A stretch of 64,000 nt of DNA from Bettongia penicillata ogilbyi (Eukaryota > Chordata > Mammalia > Diprotodontia > Potoroidae). The translations under genes and the position numbers were made by a program. Numbering within the stretch: the stretch's first letter is position 1; the number at the start of each line of letters is the position of its first letter. The stretch lies in assembly GCA_023548195.1 (NCBI GenBank), contig JAJHZJ010000014.1, positions 14,360,718-14,424,717 on the forward strand, in the 5' to 3' direction. A model generated the notes under the pieces. It did not search any database, had not been told where the DNA came from, and saw nothing but the letters and a program-made list of their open reading frames with translations. This document shows, piece by piece, positions 45,136 through 56,820 of this stretch.

Positions 45136-46544
45136 CGTCTATTACAAAAAATTAAAACAAATCTATTATCTACATTTAACAAAGAATTGGCACAGAAGTC
45201 ATATGATTTATTCAAGATCAGAAAGAGTCAGGACAAGATAAAGCTGATATTCAAAGCCTAAGTCTTTATCAAATTCAACTCAATTTAGTTCATAGGAAGA
45301 TTTTCAGATCACTAAAAAGGTAGAGGAATAGACATATTTTGCAGTCTCAATAATTCTGAAAAAAAAAAAGAAATAATTATGCATAGGAAGTAGAGTAATT
45401 ATAGCTACATAGGACAAGAAAACAACTGCAATAAGGCAGACCTCATTAATTGATACTGAATACTAATTCATAATGCCCTCACTTAGCACTCCTTCTGAAC
45501 CAGCCTCCATCCATCTACAGTATCCTAACCAAAATGTGGATTTGTGTTTTGTGACACATTCAGGGATTTCTATTCTTTTGCAGAGACTCTATGAGCACAC
45601 CCCACTCTTGGCCTTTTCATGTCATCCTGTTGCAAATAGCAGTGGATCTGCATTTTGTTCTGCTCTGTGAGGAGAGGTGAGGGAATATAAGGCTGAACAG
45701 CATTTAATTTGCTTGAGACATGCCACAGATTAAGTGTTAACATCTTCTGGAAGCATTATTAGCTGATGAGATGAAAAGAGAACCCACTTCTTCCTCCCAT
45801 AATATTTCTTTGCCTCCATTTTCTAAGACCCTGGACTTTTGAAAAGAAGATTCTGATTCATAACTTGACTGTGCTCTTTGGTATATGTGGAAAGTGGAAA
45901 GTACTTAGGAAGTGGTTTTTTCTTCCACTTCAGGAAATGGTTGAGAGGATGTGGGATGTGGCAGTGACAGAGATTAGCACTCCCCACACAATATCTTTTA
46001 ACAAACATCTTTTTAATTTCCTTTGTTCAACTAAAATACACATGTATACTGCACAGATTTCTTATGAAGAGAATTACCCAGATTGAAGGTAATTTCCTGC
46101 ATGTGTAGTGGCACACTGAAAACTCAACTTTCCAAAGTTTTAATATTTGAGAGCAATATTACTTTCTCATTGCCCTTGTGGCCAGTAATTAGTGTTGCCT
46201 TGGGTGCCTGGGAGACTTTGACATGGTGGAAGGGGAAGAGTAATCTATTAATTTGTAGACCAAAATCCTCTAGTGAACAATGAAGATAATTTAGCAGGTA
46301 TAAAACCTATACATGGATAGTTTTCTCCATGAAGTAGTCAGGTAGTCAGTGAGCCAGTGGACTGAGAGCCATTCTGACTATTGACCAAAATGTATATACT
46401 GCTCCATAAACAATTAATTAATTGAGAGTTTACTTTTTCATAGATAGCAGAAAGTGGGATAACAAGCTACTCTTGTGGATGATGATAACATTACCCACCA
46501 CCATCAGCTATACACTTAACACACATATTATTTGAAATATTTCT
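45136..46544. other. Unassigned sequence
   Basis: No gene or repeat family recognised. Short frames (for example 45473-45670) lack domains. Confidence 0.5.
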
Positions 46545-47387
46545 TTTTTTATTTCTAAGTACTTTTTAAAAATTAAATTTACTTATTTTCAGTTTTCAAC
46601 ATTTACTTCCACAAAATTTCAAATTTTCTTCCCATCTCCCCCCTTCCCCACCCTATGATAGTGTGTATTCTGATTACCCTTTCCTCCAATCTACTCTCCC
46701 TTCTATCACCCTTTCACCTCTTATTCTCTTCCATTTTCCTGTAGGGCAAGATAGATTTCTATAACCCATTGCCTACATATCTTATTTCCTAGTTGAATGT
46801 AAAAACAATTTTTAGCATTCATTTTTAAAGTTTTGAGTTACACATTCTTTCCTTCCCCCCACCCACCTTCATTGAGAAGGCAAGCAATTTGATATAGGTT
46901 ATATATGCGTAGTCATGTAAAACACTTCTATAACAGTCACATTATAAAAGACTATATTCCCATCTCTCCTGTCCCACTTTCCATTTATTCTATTCTCTCC
47001 TTTGACCAGTCCCTCTACAAAATGTTTGCTTCTGATTACCCATTCCCCCAATCTACCATCCCTTCTATTATCTTCTCTGTCTTATCCTCTTTCCCCCTGA
47101 TTTCCTGTAGGGTAAGATAAGCTTACATACCGAATTGAGCGTGTATGTTATTCCCTCCTGAAGCTAAATATGATGAAAGGAAGGCTCAGTTATCCAATCT
47201 CACCTTCCCCCCTTCCTCTCCATTGTAAAAGCTTCTTCTTGACTCTTTTATGTAAAATGATTTGCTATATTCTACCTCTCCATTTCTCTTCCTCCTAGTA
47301 CATTCCTCTCAACACTTCATATTATTTTTTAGATACCATCCCTTCATATTCAGCTCATCCAACGCCCTCTGTCTCTGCCTATCTCTG

Positions 47388-47441
<54 letters not shown>

Positions 47442-48371
47442 TATATATATATATATTCATATGCACACACATATATACATATACATATATACATATATAT
47501 ATATGTATGTGTATATATATTCCCTCCAACTATCCTGACATTGAGAAATATCTCATGAGGTACAAATATCATCTTTCCATATAGGAATGTAAACAGTTCA
47601 ACTTTAATAAGTCCCTTATAATATCTCTTTCCTTTTCACCTTTTCATCCTTCTCTTGATTCTTGTATTTGAAAGTCAAATTTTCTATTCATCTCTGATCT
47701 TTTCAACAAGAATGGTTCAAGTCCTCTATTTCACTGAAATTCCATTTTTTTCCCCTGAAGTATTATACTCAGTTTTGCTGGATAGGTAATTCTTGGTTTT
47801 AAGCCTAGCTCCTTTGACTTCTGGTACATCATATTTAAAGTTCTTCAGTCTCTTAATGTAGAAGCTGCTAAATCTTGTGTTATCCTGAATGTGTTTCCAC
47901 AATACTTGAATAATTTCTTTCTGGATGCTTGCAATATTTTTCCTTTGACCTGTGGAATTTGGCTACGATAGTCCTACGAGTTTCCCTTTGGGGATGTCTT
48001 TCATGAGGTGATTCTTTGGTGGATTCTTTCAATTTCTATTTTACCCTCTGATTCTAGAGTATCAGGTCAATTTTCCTTGAGAGTTTCTTGAAAGATGATG
48101 TCTAGGCTCTCTTTTTGATTATAGCTTTCAGTTAGTCCAATAATTTTTAAATAATCTCTCCTGGATCCATTTTCCAGATTAGTTGATTTTTTTTTCCAGT
48201 GAGATACTTCACATTGTCTTCTATTTTTTCTTTCTTTTCATTCTGTTTTATAATTTCTTGATTTCTTATAGAGTCATTAGCTTCTATTTGCTCCATTTCA
48301 ATTTTGAAGGAATTCTTTTCTTCAGTGAACTTTTGTGCCTTACTTTCCATTTGGCCAATTCTCCTTTTTAA
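46545..48371 (-). mobile_element. Old HAL1-like element, 5'-truncated
   Basis: Reverse strand: 3' tail at 46545-46600, 3'UTR with both modules, microsatellite, then ORF1 C-terminal and RRM text and part of the coiled coil to 48371. ORF1 is broken by stops and small indels. The 48147-48350 piece still reads EEKNSFKIEMEQIEANDSI. Confidence 0.75.
47393..47520. repeat. (CT)n then (TA)n/CATA microsatellite
   Basis: About 20 CT units (47398-47436) followed by TA and ATACAT units; HAL1 microsatellite site. Confidence 0.95.
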
Positions 48372-48668
48372 AAAATTATTTGCTTTTAGTATTCAACATT
48401 CACTTCCATAAGGTCCCATAAGACCTGCTCCAGCTCCATCTGGCCCTGCGTGGCCCACACAAAACTGCACTCCACTCCCAACTCAGGTGTGATAGACCCT
48501 TCCTGTCGAACTTGCAACTGGGCCTGTGCTGGACATTTGCTTCAGTCTGTCGTTTTGTCACTTACTGCTATTCTAGAATTTGTTTAGAGTCATTTTATAG
48601 GTTTTTTGAGGAGTTTGGGGGGAGAGTTCTAGCAGGTCCCTGTTTCTACTCTGCCATCTTGGCTCCAC
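48372..48668 (-). mobile_element. Internally deleted mini HAL1/L1 (5' end joined to 3' end)
   Basis: Minus strand starts at about 48665 with GGTGGAGCCAAGATGGCAGA, gives 250 bp of 5'UTR, and at about 48411 jumps to the terminal 40 bp of an L1-type 3' end (GGAAGTGAATGTTGAATAC) with A/T tail. The result is 300 bp, holding both termini without ORF1. It sits at the truncated end of the HAL1 to its left. No clean target duplication seen. Confidence 0.6.
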
Positions 48669-48744
48669 CTTATTTGACATTTTTCTTTGTAGTGGTACTT
48701 ACTGTCATGACATTACCGTGAAATTTAATGGACTTAATGTCTGC

Positions 48745-49065
48745 TCTTTTTAAAGCCTTCCTATACTTCCAAGTCTAGTTTACTATTTCCATGAAACTTT
48801 TCTGATTCCCTGATCTACTGTTTTCCCTCAATCAAAAGTAATCTCTTTCTCCTTTAATCTCCTACCATACTTTGTTTCTCTTTTATGAAGTTAACTTACT
48901 AACTTTCTATTATTGTTGTTGTTGCTATTATTATAGTTATTATTATATGTACCTACCTTATCTTTCTTGGTAAACTGTGAGATCCTTGAAAGCAGGGACC
49001 ATTCATGTTTTCCTCTTTCATTGTGCCAAAGTCATGAGTTTGAAACAGTGAGAACTTAATGAATT
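48745..49065 (+). mobile_element. L2 3' end
   Basis: Plus-strand L2 text including AACTGTGAGATCCTTGAAAG and GCAGGGACC, then a decayed AGAACTTAATGAATTTTTC end. Confidence 0.7.
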
Positions 49066-50349
49066 TTTCTTGAACTTGAAAATATATTGGATTTTCATAA
49101 AGTGGGTGAAGAATTCTTTGTTTGGCTAAATTCATTTTAAAATGAAGTGTAAATGTAACAACTTATTTGTCTTGGATAACTTTAATTTCAGTGTAGTGTA
49201 CTGTCCTTATTTACAAAATGCAGTGAAAATAGATTTAGACTTAGAAATTAACATGCCCTGAGTGAGTATGGGTAGTAAGACTTTATTATTGATCTGATGT
49301 TATTCAAATAAAGCAAAAAAAAGAGTGAAAAAGAGCTCCTAGTAGCAACTAATATCATATCTAGGATTCCATGTGTTTTGAAAGAGTTATGTTTTCCTGA
49401 CTCTGTCAAAATGCCTTTCTTTTCAGTGTGACCACAAATAATGTGATTACAAATTCTGCAAAATATGGGTATACATGTTCCCACAATATGGTTTTAGAGC
49501 TTATAATACTGGGTTGATCTGAAGTAGCAAAGGTAGATTCTTAGTTTAGAATACCTGCATACACATCGCTAACTGAACTAACTAATGGTCACTAGCTAAG
49601 TAGTCAACATTTTGCAATCATTCCACTGAAAATTTTAATCATCTGATTTCACAATGAAAGAATTAGTTCACAATGAAAGAATTAGTTCTTGCACAGAAAT
49701 AAAAAAGTAAGACCAGAAAACTTTGAAAGAAGTATAAGAGGGCATTCTCTGATAAAATGACCAACTACGCAAATGAAACTGGCTTGTTGCTTGATAATTA
49801 AAAAGAAGAGACCTTCTGAGTCAGTTCCCAAAAGGTACAAGCAGATGTTTGCACTGTTTCACAGCTGCTTAAAATGATGTAAATCCAAAGAATTTTTCTT
49901 TGTTATTATAAAGTAAAAAAAAAATCTAGAAAGCAAATTTTAGTCATTCAGATACTCTTAGCAAATGACATCTGGTTTCTGTGGAGCTTATTTAAGCAAT
50001 TCTTTTCTTAAAAAGTTTGCCAAGGAGAGCAACTCTAAACTTTCAATCCATCATCATAAAAACTATAAAATTTAGATTCTAATGTAGCATATATTTTAAG
50101 TAATGTTAAGTCTTTATATCTAAACTGGGAAGTTTTATTTTAAGAATATAGGATGAATATATAATTAGTTAGGGAAATTCATAATAGTTACATTGAGAAT
50201 TTTAAGATTTAAATCCAAATTGATTCCATATGTTCGGCAATGGTCTTATGGCTGGGAATAGAGTTAAATAATACAACGTTAGAAGTTACATAAGATGTCA
50301 GCTCTGTAAAACTAGAATATGTTTCAATTGTCCTTTACATTTAAGGTGA
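49066..50349. other. Unassigned sequence
   Basis: No gene or repeat family recognised. A 19-bp unit (TTCACAATGAAAGAATTAG) is tandemly doubled at about 49648-49686. Confidence 0.5.
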
Positions 50350-50516
50350 AGCAACACAGAATAAATAATCACATTATTAGTTTTCTGGTGCTAGAAAGGA
50401 AGCTGAAAGGAAAAGAATGACAAAATAATGTACAAAGCAAATTAACTGTAAAGGAGATGTGAAGAAAGACACTATCTGCATCCAGAGAAATAATTGACAA
50501 AGAGAAGTATGTACAG

Positions 50517-50547
<31 letters not shown>

Positions 50548-50765
50548 TGATAACCATCTCTGAGGTGGAGTGGGGAAGAGGGAAGAAAAAAAAAGGAGAA
50601 GGAAAAGGAAATTTACATGATAAGTTTGTTGTATATTTAAAAGGAATAGCAAGTTGTACATAGTGAATTTGCAGTTTCATGTGCATCTTTTTTATTACAC
50701 TGTTAGGAAAATGCCTGTTTTATTCCAGAAATTTTAAAAATATAATTAATTAATTTTTTAAAAAA
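50350..50765 (+). mobile_element. L1 3'UTR fragment
   Basis: Plus-strand 3' end with GCATCCAGAGAAATAATTGA, a (TG)n tract (50519-50545), ATGATAACCATCTCTGAGG, AATAGCAAGTTGTACATAG and an A/T-rich tail. The same 3'UTR type recurs at 61110-61310. Confidence 0.65.
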
Positions 50766-51904
50766 GAAAAAGCAGGTCAATGGAAAAACATAAGCACAAA
50801 CTCTTGCAAAAGAAATAAATGTTGACACTCTCCACAGATATCATGCCTTTGAATTTATATTTAGAAGGTAATATGATATTTTCTTGTGTCACTAAAGACT
50901 CTGATTTCAAAGAATCCTAGGTTTATTACTGGGAATCTGACTCCAGAGGACTCAGTTTATTTCTTTCATACATTTTCCCCTCTCTGGAATAAAATCTTAG
51001 GGATTTATAATCAAAGCTTAGGAATGGTGTAGGTCTAGGTTTTCCTAAAGATGGTTAAGAATTTCCCTTCAACAAAGGTACTTAATGGAACATGTGGTTA
51101 TCAAGTAAAATTAAGCTTTTATTTCACCCACTAGAGAAAATGTTTAGAAACAACTCACAGGAAACTATTAAAAATATAGAAACCAAAAAAAAATCAAGTA
51201 ATCCATAAATACCTTAAATGCCCCTAAGAAAGTAAAAACATGTTAAGATGCTATTTACCCCCATCCACTTCAGAACAATACCATAATATTGATTGATAAG
51301 ATCTAGAACTCGGGGTCTCAGAGAATGACATTGGTTTTTCAGCTCTATGGTAACTCCATCGAATAGCCTCCTTTCTTGCTTGAGAAGAATAGTATTAAGG
51401 AAATTTTCTCCCTCTAGGAGGCCAGTTCCAACTCCATTCAAGACTGGAAATGACTATTTTCTGATGTGTTTTCAGAAAAGGAAACAAAAACTCAGAAGTC
51501 AACCAGGAGAAATCCCTCCTCCTCTCCTTAATTCTCTCCTTTTGCCCACCCCTGCCCCATCCTCCCACATGCCTTGCTACTTGTTTCTCTGAAAGTTCAA
51601 TACGGAATAATTTAGTAAAAGAAAATTTGAGTCTTAAGCTGACTCTCAAAAAAAGCATTTAACAAAATGGAAATGAGCAAAGGCCATTCCAAAAGGGGAG
51701 GAAAAAGTGAAAGAGAAATCATGGAAATAGGCAGAAAGTATACATAGTGAGCTATAGGAGACTAGCAGAAGTGAAAAGAAGAGGTTGTATTAGGAGGAAT
51801 AAGGAAAGAAATTGGATAGTTAAGATCAAATGATAGAAGATCTTGAATGTGAAACTCAAGCTAAATGGGGAACCATGACTACCTTCTTTGATAGGTATTA
51901 TTTA
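50766..51904. other. Unassigned sequence
   Basis: No gene recognised. 51665-51900 may be very old L2 but this is weak. Confidence 0.45.
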
Positions 51905-52030
51905 GTTCCCCCCAGACTATGACCTCTTTGAGATAAGGCACTATTTCTTTCCGTACATTGATTCCCTATTGCTTATCATAGCGCCTGGTACAGAGTAAGT
52001 GCTTAAGAAATACCAGCTGATTCCTTGACT
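51905..52030 (+). mobile_element. L2/MIR 3' end
   Basis: GACTATGACCTCTTTGAGAT ... GCGCCTGGTACAGAGTAAGT then GCTTAAGAAAT. Confidence 0.75.
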
Positions 52031-52124
52031 GATAAAGAATGACAATAAATAAATGGTATTTGATAAAGGTGATATTGAAATCTTACATAAAGCAGATTAG
52101 AGTAGGAAATTGCTTTAACCTAGG

Positions 52125-52430
52125 TATGAGTCATTTATTCAACGAGCATTTATTAAGTTCTTACTATGTACCAGGTACTATAATCATCTCTGGGAATACA
52201 AAGAAGACACTAACAATGTTAGCCCTCAAAGAGCTTAGTTTTTAATGGGGGTCTAGGCAGTATGTTAATAAATAGGTATGCACAAGATATATAAAGAATT
52301 AATGCAAAGTGACCTTAGAAAGTAAGGCTCTAGCATTTGAGGAAACTAGGAAATGTCTCCTGTAGAAGGTAGTACATAAGCCAGCATTTTTAAGATTTAA
52401 AGGCTGGTAACCTCTTATTAAATATTCATC
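52125..52430 (-). mobile_element. L2 3' region, reverse
   Basis: GAGCATTTATTAAGTTCTTA, ACTATGTACCAGGTACTATA, GGAATACAAAGAAGACAC, then CTCAAAGAGCTTAG and CTCCTGTAGAAGGT blocks in L2 reverse order. Confidence 0.8.
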
Positions 52431-53264
52431 CAGTGAGCATTTATTAAGCACTTAGTATTTTTAATTAATTAATTTTTAGTTTTCAACATTCCTTTCCGCA
52501 AGATTTTGACTTCCAAATTTTATCCCCATTTCTCCTGTCCTCTCACACCTATGACAATGTACATTCCAATTACCTCTTCATCCAATCTGCCCTCCCTTCA
52601 ATCACCCCTCTTCTCTTATTCTTTTTCTGTTCTATTTTCCTGTAGAAGAAGATAGATTTGTATACCCCATTGCCTGTATATCTTATTTCCCAGTTGCATA
52701 TAAAAACAATTTTTAACATTCATTTTTAAAACTTTGAGTCCCACATTCTCTCCTTCTCTCCCTCCCTCCCTACCCACCCTTATTGAGAAGGTAAGCAATT
52801 CTATATAGCTTATACATGTGTAGTCATGCAAAACATTTCCACAATAGTCATGTTGTGAAAGACTAATTATATTTCCCTTTATCCTATCCCACCCCTGTTA
52901 ATTCTATTCTCACCTTTGATCCAGTCCCTCCTCAAAAGTGTTTGTTTCTGATTACTTTCTCCACCAATCTGCCCTCCCTTCTATCAACCCTCCTCTCTTA
53001 TCCCCTTCCCACTCACATTCCTGTAAGGTGAGATAGACTTTCATATCCAATTGAGTGTGTATGTTATTCCTTCTTTAAGCCAAATCCAATGAGAATTCCC
53101 TCCCTGCTCTTCCCCTCCACTGTAATAGCTCTTTCTTGCCTCTTTTATGTGAGATAATCTGCTCCATTCTATTTTTCCCTTTCTCCTCCCACTACATTCC
53201 TCTCACTTTAATTTTATTTTTTATATATCATCCCTTCATATTCAGCTCACCCTGTGCCCTCTGT

Positions 53265-53302
53265 CTATATATATGTATGCATGTATGTATGTATAGGTAT
53301 AT
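53265..53302. repeat. TATG/CATG simple repeat in HAL1 3'UTR
   Basis: TATATATATGTATGCATG units at the HAL1 microsatellite site. Confidence 0.9.
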
Positions 53303-54055
53303 ATGAGAAAAGTCTCAAAAGTTTCAAATATTATCTTTCCATGTAGAAATGTAAACAGTTCAACTTTAGTAAGCCCCTTATGATTTCCCTTTCCTGTTTA
53401 CCTTTTCTTGCTTCTCTTGAGTCTTGTATTTGAAAGTCAGATTTCCTGTTCAGCTCTGGTCTTTTCATCAAGAATGATTGAAAGTCCTCTATTTAATTAA
53501 ATGACCATTTACCCTCTGAAGGTTTGTATTCAGTTTTAATGGGTAGGTGATTCTTGATTTTAAGCCTCACTATTTTTTTTGGCCTCCAGAATATCATATT
53601 CCAAACCAATGTAGAAGTTCCTAAATCTTGTGTTATCCTGATTGTATTTCTATGACACTTGAATATTTCTTTTGGGGTACTTGTAATAATTTCTCCTTGA
53701 CCTGGGAACTCTGGAATTTGACTACAATATTTCTAGGAGTTTCCTTTTGGGAATGGCTTTTATGAGGTGATTGGTGGCTTTTTTCAATTTCTATTCTGCC
53801 CTCTGGCTCTATAACATAAGGACAGGTTTCCTTGATAATTTCTTAAAAGATGGTGTCCAGATTCTTTTCTAGATCATGGCTCTCAGATAGTCCAAAAATT
53901 TTTAAATCATCTGTCCTGGATATATTTCCAGGTCAGTTGTTTTTCCAATGAGATATTTCACATTGTCTTCTACTTTTTCATGCTTTTGGTTTTGTTTTAT
54001 AATTTCTTTATTTGAATAGAGTCATTAGCTTCCATTTGCTCCATTCTTATTTTGA

Positions 54056-54070
54056 AGGAATTGTTTTCTT
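54056..54070. repeat. Target-site duplication of HAL1 copy B, left
   Basis: AGGAATTGTTTTCTT, identical over 15 bp to 56938-56952. Confidence 0.92.
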
Positions 54071-54154
54071 TTTTTTCTAATTTATTTATTTATTTATTTA
54101 ACTTTTTACATTCATTTTCACAAAATATGGGGTTCCAAATTTTCCCCCTTTTAT

Positions 54155-54178
54155 CCCCTCCCCCCACCCCAATACCCC
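54155..54178 (-). other. G-quadruplex motif in HAL1 B 3'UTR
   Basis: Same four G-runs as copy A on the sense strand. Confidence 0.7.
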
Positions 54179-54907
54179 AAGCAATCTAATTTTCCCTATC
54201 TCCAATCAGCCCTCTCTTCTGTCATCCCTCCCTTCTCTTGTCTCCATCTTCTCTTTTCTCATGTAGGGCCAGATGACTTTCTATTCCTCATTAACTGTAT
54301 GTCTTCTTTTCTAGTAGCAACACAAAACTAAACAGTTGCTCCTAAAACTTTTAGTTCCAAATTCTCCCCATCCCTCCCTCCCCACCCATTCCCTTTGGGA
54401 AGGCAGGCAATTCAATATAGGCCATATCTGTGTAGTTTTGCAAATGACTTCCCTGATAGTCGTGTTGTGTAAGACTAACTGAATTACCCTCCATCCTATC
54501 CTGCCCCTCGTTGTTTCTATTCTGTCTTTTGATCCTGTCCCTCCCCAAGTGTTGACTTCTAATTGCTCCCTCCTCCCTTTGCCCTCCCTTCCATCATCCC
54601 CCCCTTTGCTTATCTCCTTCTCCCCCACTTTCCTATACTGTAAGGTAGGTTTTCATACCAAAATGAGTGTGCATTTTATTCCTTCCTTTAGTCAAATGTG
54701 ATGAGGGTAAACTTCTTGGTTGTTTTTTTTCTCAGCTCTCCTCTTTTTCTCTCCACTAAAAAGTCTCCTACTTGCCTCTTAAATGACATATAATTACCCC
54801 ATTCCATTTCAACCTCTTTCCTCCCACTACATTTCTCTCTCAGCATTTACCTTAATTTCTTTTAAGATATGGTCCCATCCTATTCAATTCAATCTGTGCT
54901 CTCTGTC

Positions 54908-54970
54908 TCTGTATGTGTGTGCATGTGTGTATGTGTGTGTGCGTTCATGCATATACATGTGTGTGTGTGA
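54908..54970. repeat. TG/CATG simple repeat in HAL1 B 3'UTR
   Basis: Mixed TGTG, CATG and TATG units at the HAL1 microsatellite site. Confidence 0.9.
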
Positions 54971-55103
54971 TCCCACCAACTACCCAGATACTGAAAAGTT
55001 TTAAGAGTTACAAATATTGTCTTTCCATGTCGGAATGTAAACAGTTCACTTCTGGTAAGTCCCTTAAGACTTCTCTTTCCTGTTTACTTTTTCATGCTTC
55101 TTC

Positions 55104-56201
55104 TCATTCCTGTGTTTGAAAGTCAAATTTTCTTTTCAGCTCTGGTCTTTTCATCAAGAATGATTGAAAGTCCTCTGTTTCCTTGAAAGACCATATTTTC
55201 CCCTGAAGTATTATACTCAGTTTTGCTGGGTAGGTGATTCTTGGTTTGAGTCCTAGTTCCTTTGACTTCTGGAATATCCTATTCCACACCCTTTGATTCC
55301 TTAATGTAGAAGCTGCTAGATCTTGTGTTATCCTGATTGTATTTCCACAATACTGGAATTGTTTCTTTCTAGCTGCTTGCAATATTTTCTCCTTGACCTG
55401 GAAATTCTGGAATTTGGCCACAATGTTCCTAGGAGTTTCTCTTTTTGGATCTCTTTCAGGCGGTGATCTGTGGATTCCTTCAATTCTTATTTTGCCCTCT
55501 GGTTCTAGAATCTCAGGGCAGTTTTCCTTGATAATTTCTTGGAAGATGATGTCTAGGCTCTTTTTTTGATCATGACTTTCAGGTAGTCCCATAATTTTTA
55601 AATTGTCTCTCCTGGATCTATTTTCCAGGTCAGTTGTTTTTCCAATGAGATATTTCACATTCTCTTCCATTTTTTCATTCTTTTGGTTTTGTTTGGTGAT
55701 TTCTTGGTTTCTCAGAAAGTCATTAGACTCCATTTGTTCCATTCGAATTTTGAGAGAACTATTCTCTTCAGTGAGCTTTTGAACCTCTTTTTCCATTTGG
55801 CTCATTCTGCTTTTGAAAGCATTCTTCTCCTCATTGGCTTTTTGAACCTCTTTTGCCAATTGAGTTAGCCTATTTTTCAAGGTGTTATTTTCCTCAGCAT
55901 TTTTTTGGGTCTCCTTTACCAAGGTATTGACCCATTTTTCATACTTTTCTTGCATCTCTCTCATTTCTCTTCCCAGTCTTTCCTCCACCTGTTTGACTTG
56001 CTTTTCAAAATCCTTTTTGAGTTCTTCCAAGGCCTCAGCCCATCTGACATCCCCCTGGGATGTCTGGGGTACTGCGGCCCCACCCTCCACGTCTTTCCCT
56101 GATGGCAAGAATATTTCCTCGTCAGATCCGGAAGTCGGGATCATTTGCATCTGTTCGAAAAAACTCTCTATAGTCTTATTTTTCTTCCCTTTTCTAGGCA
56201 T
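55104..56201 (-). CDS. HAL1/L1 ORF1 protein, copy B (intact, 365 aa)
   Basis: Complete ORF1p: basic N terminus (MPRKGKKNKTIESFFEQ), acidic segment, coiled coil about residues 60-165 with regular heptads (NTLKNRLTQLAKEVQKANEE), RRM-like region about 170-260 (NRSRRDNLKIMGLPES, FQEIIKENCPEILEPEG) and C-terminal domain about 260-355 (ERDPKRETPRNIVAKF, QAARKKQFQYCGN, ITYPAKL). In L1 biology ORF1p trimerises through the coiled coil, binds the element's RNA in cis and is needed for retrotransposition. Length fits mammalian ORF1p (about 340-370). Start chosen as the first Met after the 5'UTR; copy A confirms it. No stop or frameshift. Confidence 0.93.
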   Translation of the reverse strand: MPRKGKKNKTIESFFEQMQMIPTSGSDEEIFLPSGKDVEGGAAVPQTSQGDVRWAEALEELKKDFEKQVKQVEERLGREMREMQEKYEKWVNTLVKETQKNAEENNTLKNRLTQLAKEVQKANEEKNAFKSRMSQMEKEVQKLTEENSSLKIRMEQMESNDFLRNQEITKQNQKNEKMEENVKYLIGKTTDLENRSRRDNLKIMGLPESHDQKKSLDIIFQEIIKENCPEILEPEGKIRIEGIHRSPPERDPKRETPRNIVAKFQNFQVKEKILQAARKKQFQYCGNTIRITQDLAASTLRNQRVWNRIFQKSKELGLKPRITYPAKLSIILQGKIWSFKETEDFQSFLMKRPELKRKFDFQTQE

Positions 56202-56330
56202 TTTCCCAGCCAGCTACTTGACTTCTGAGATTCCTGTCCACCCCCGCCTAGATCCGCCCAGCCAGTGCTTGGGGTCTGAGGTTCAAATGGGCTTTCCGCA
56301 GCAAGCTTTAGTTCAGGTGCTGGGGTGTGG

Positions 56331-56465
56331 GCAGGGCTGCCTCCCAGGCTCAGCTCCCTCAGGGGCTTTATGCAGAGACCTTCAGTAATGGAGCGGAGTG
56401 GGGCAGGGCCAGTCTCCCAGGCTCAGCTCCCTCAGGTTGTTTATGCAGAGATTTTCAGTAATGAA
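56331..56465. repeat. Tandem 72-bp units in HAL1 B 5'UTR
   Basis: Units start GCAGGGCTGCCTCCCAGG at 56331 and GCAGGGCCAGTCTCCCAGG at 56403. Confidence 0.85.
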
Positions 56466-56820
56466 GATCCTGCCTGCTGCTGGGGGAGTCTGGGCCACAG
56501 CCACCGCTGCCTCTGCTGCCGCCCATGCCTCTGCCTCCGCCGCTTCCTGCCCCCATCTCTGCTGCTGACGCTTCCTCCCAAGGGAGCCCGAGCCACGGAG
56601 ACACTCCGCTCCTCCTCTTGTCCAGCTCAGCCTTCTCTCTCACTGACCTGTAGCTTCTGTGGGCGGAGGGACTTTCCCGGCTGCTGGAGCTTCCGTCCCT
56701 GAAGCCTGCTCGGATCAGCTTCTCTGGGGCCACAGCCAGGGCAGCGCTGGGGTGGGGTCCTCTGTGAACGGCTCTCCAGGGCTCACTGGAACGGAAATCT
56801 CTTCCCCTATGTTTATGCAC
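56455..56820 (-). CDS. Sense-strand open frame in HAL1 B 5'UTR (doubtful)
   Basis: 121 codons, no recognised domain. In-frame match to the copy A frame over the first 65 or so codons. Confidence 0.2.
   Translation of the reverse strand: MHKHRGRDFRSSEPWRAVHRGPHPSAALAVAPEKLIRAGFRDGSSSSRESPSAHRSYRSVREKAELDKRRSGVSPWLGLPWEEASAAEMGAGSGGGRGMGGSRGSGGCGPDSPSSRQDLHY

Noticed and set aside
47262..47572. 98- and 87-codon frames
   Set aside because: Translated CT/TA microsatellite in HAL1 3'UTR.
55882..56388. 168-codon plus-strand frame
   Set aside because: Antisense to ORF1 and 5'UTR of HAL1 copy B; composition mirrors ORF1.
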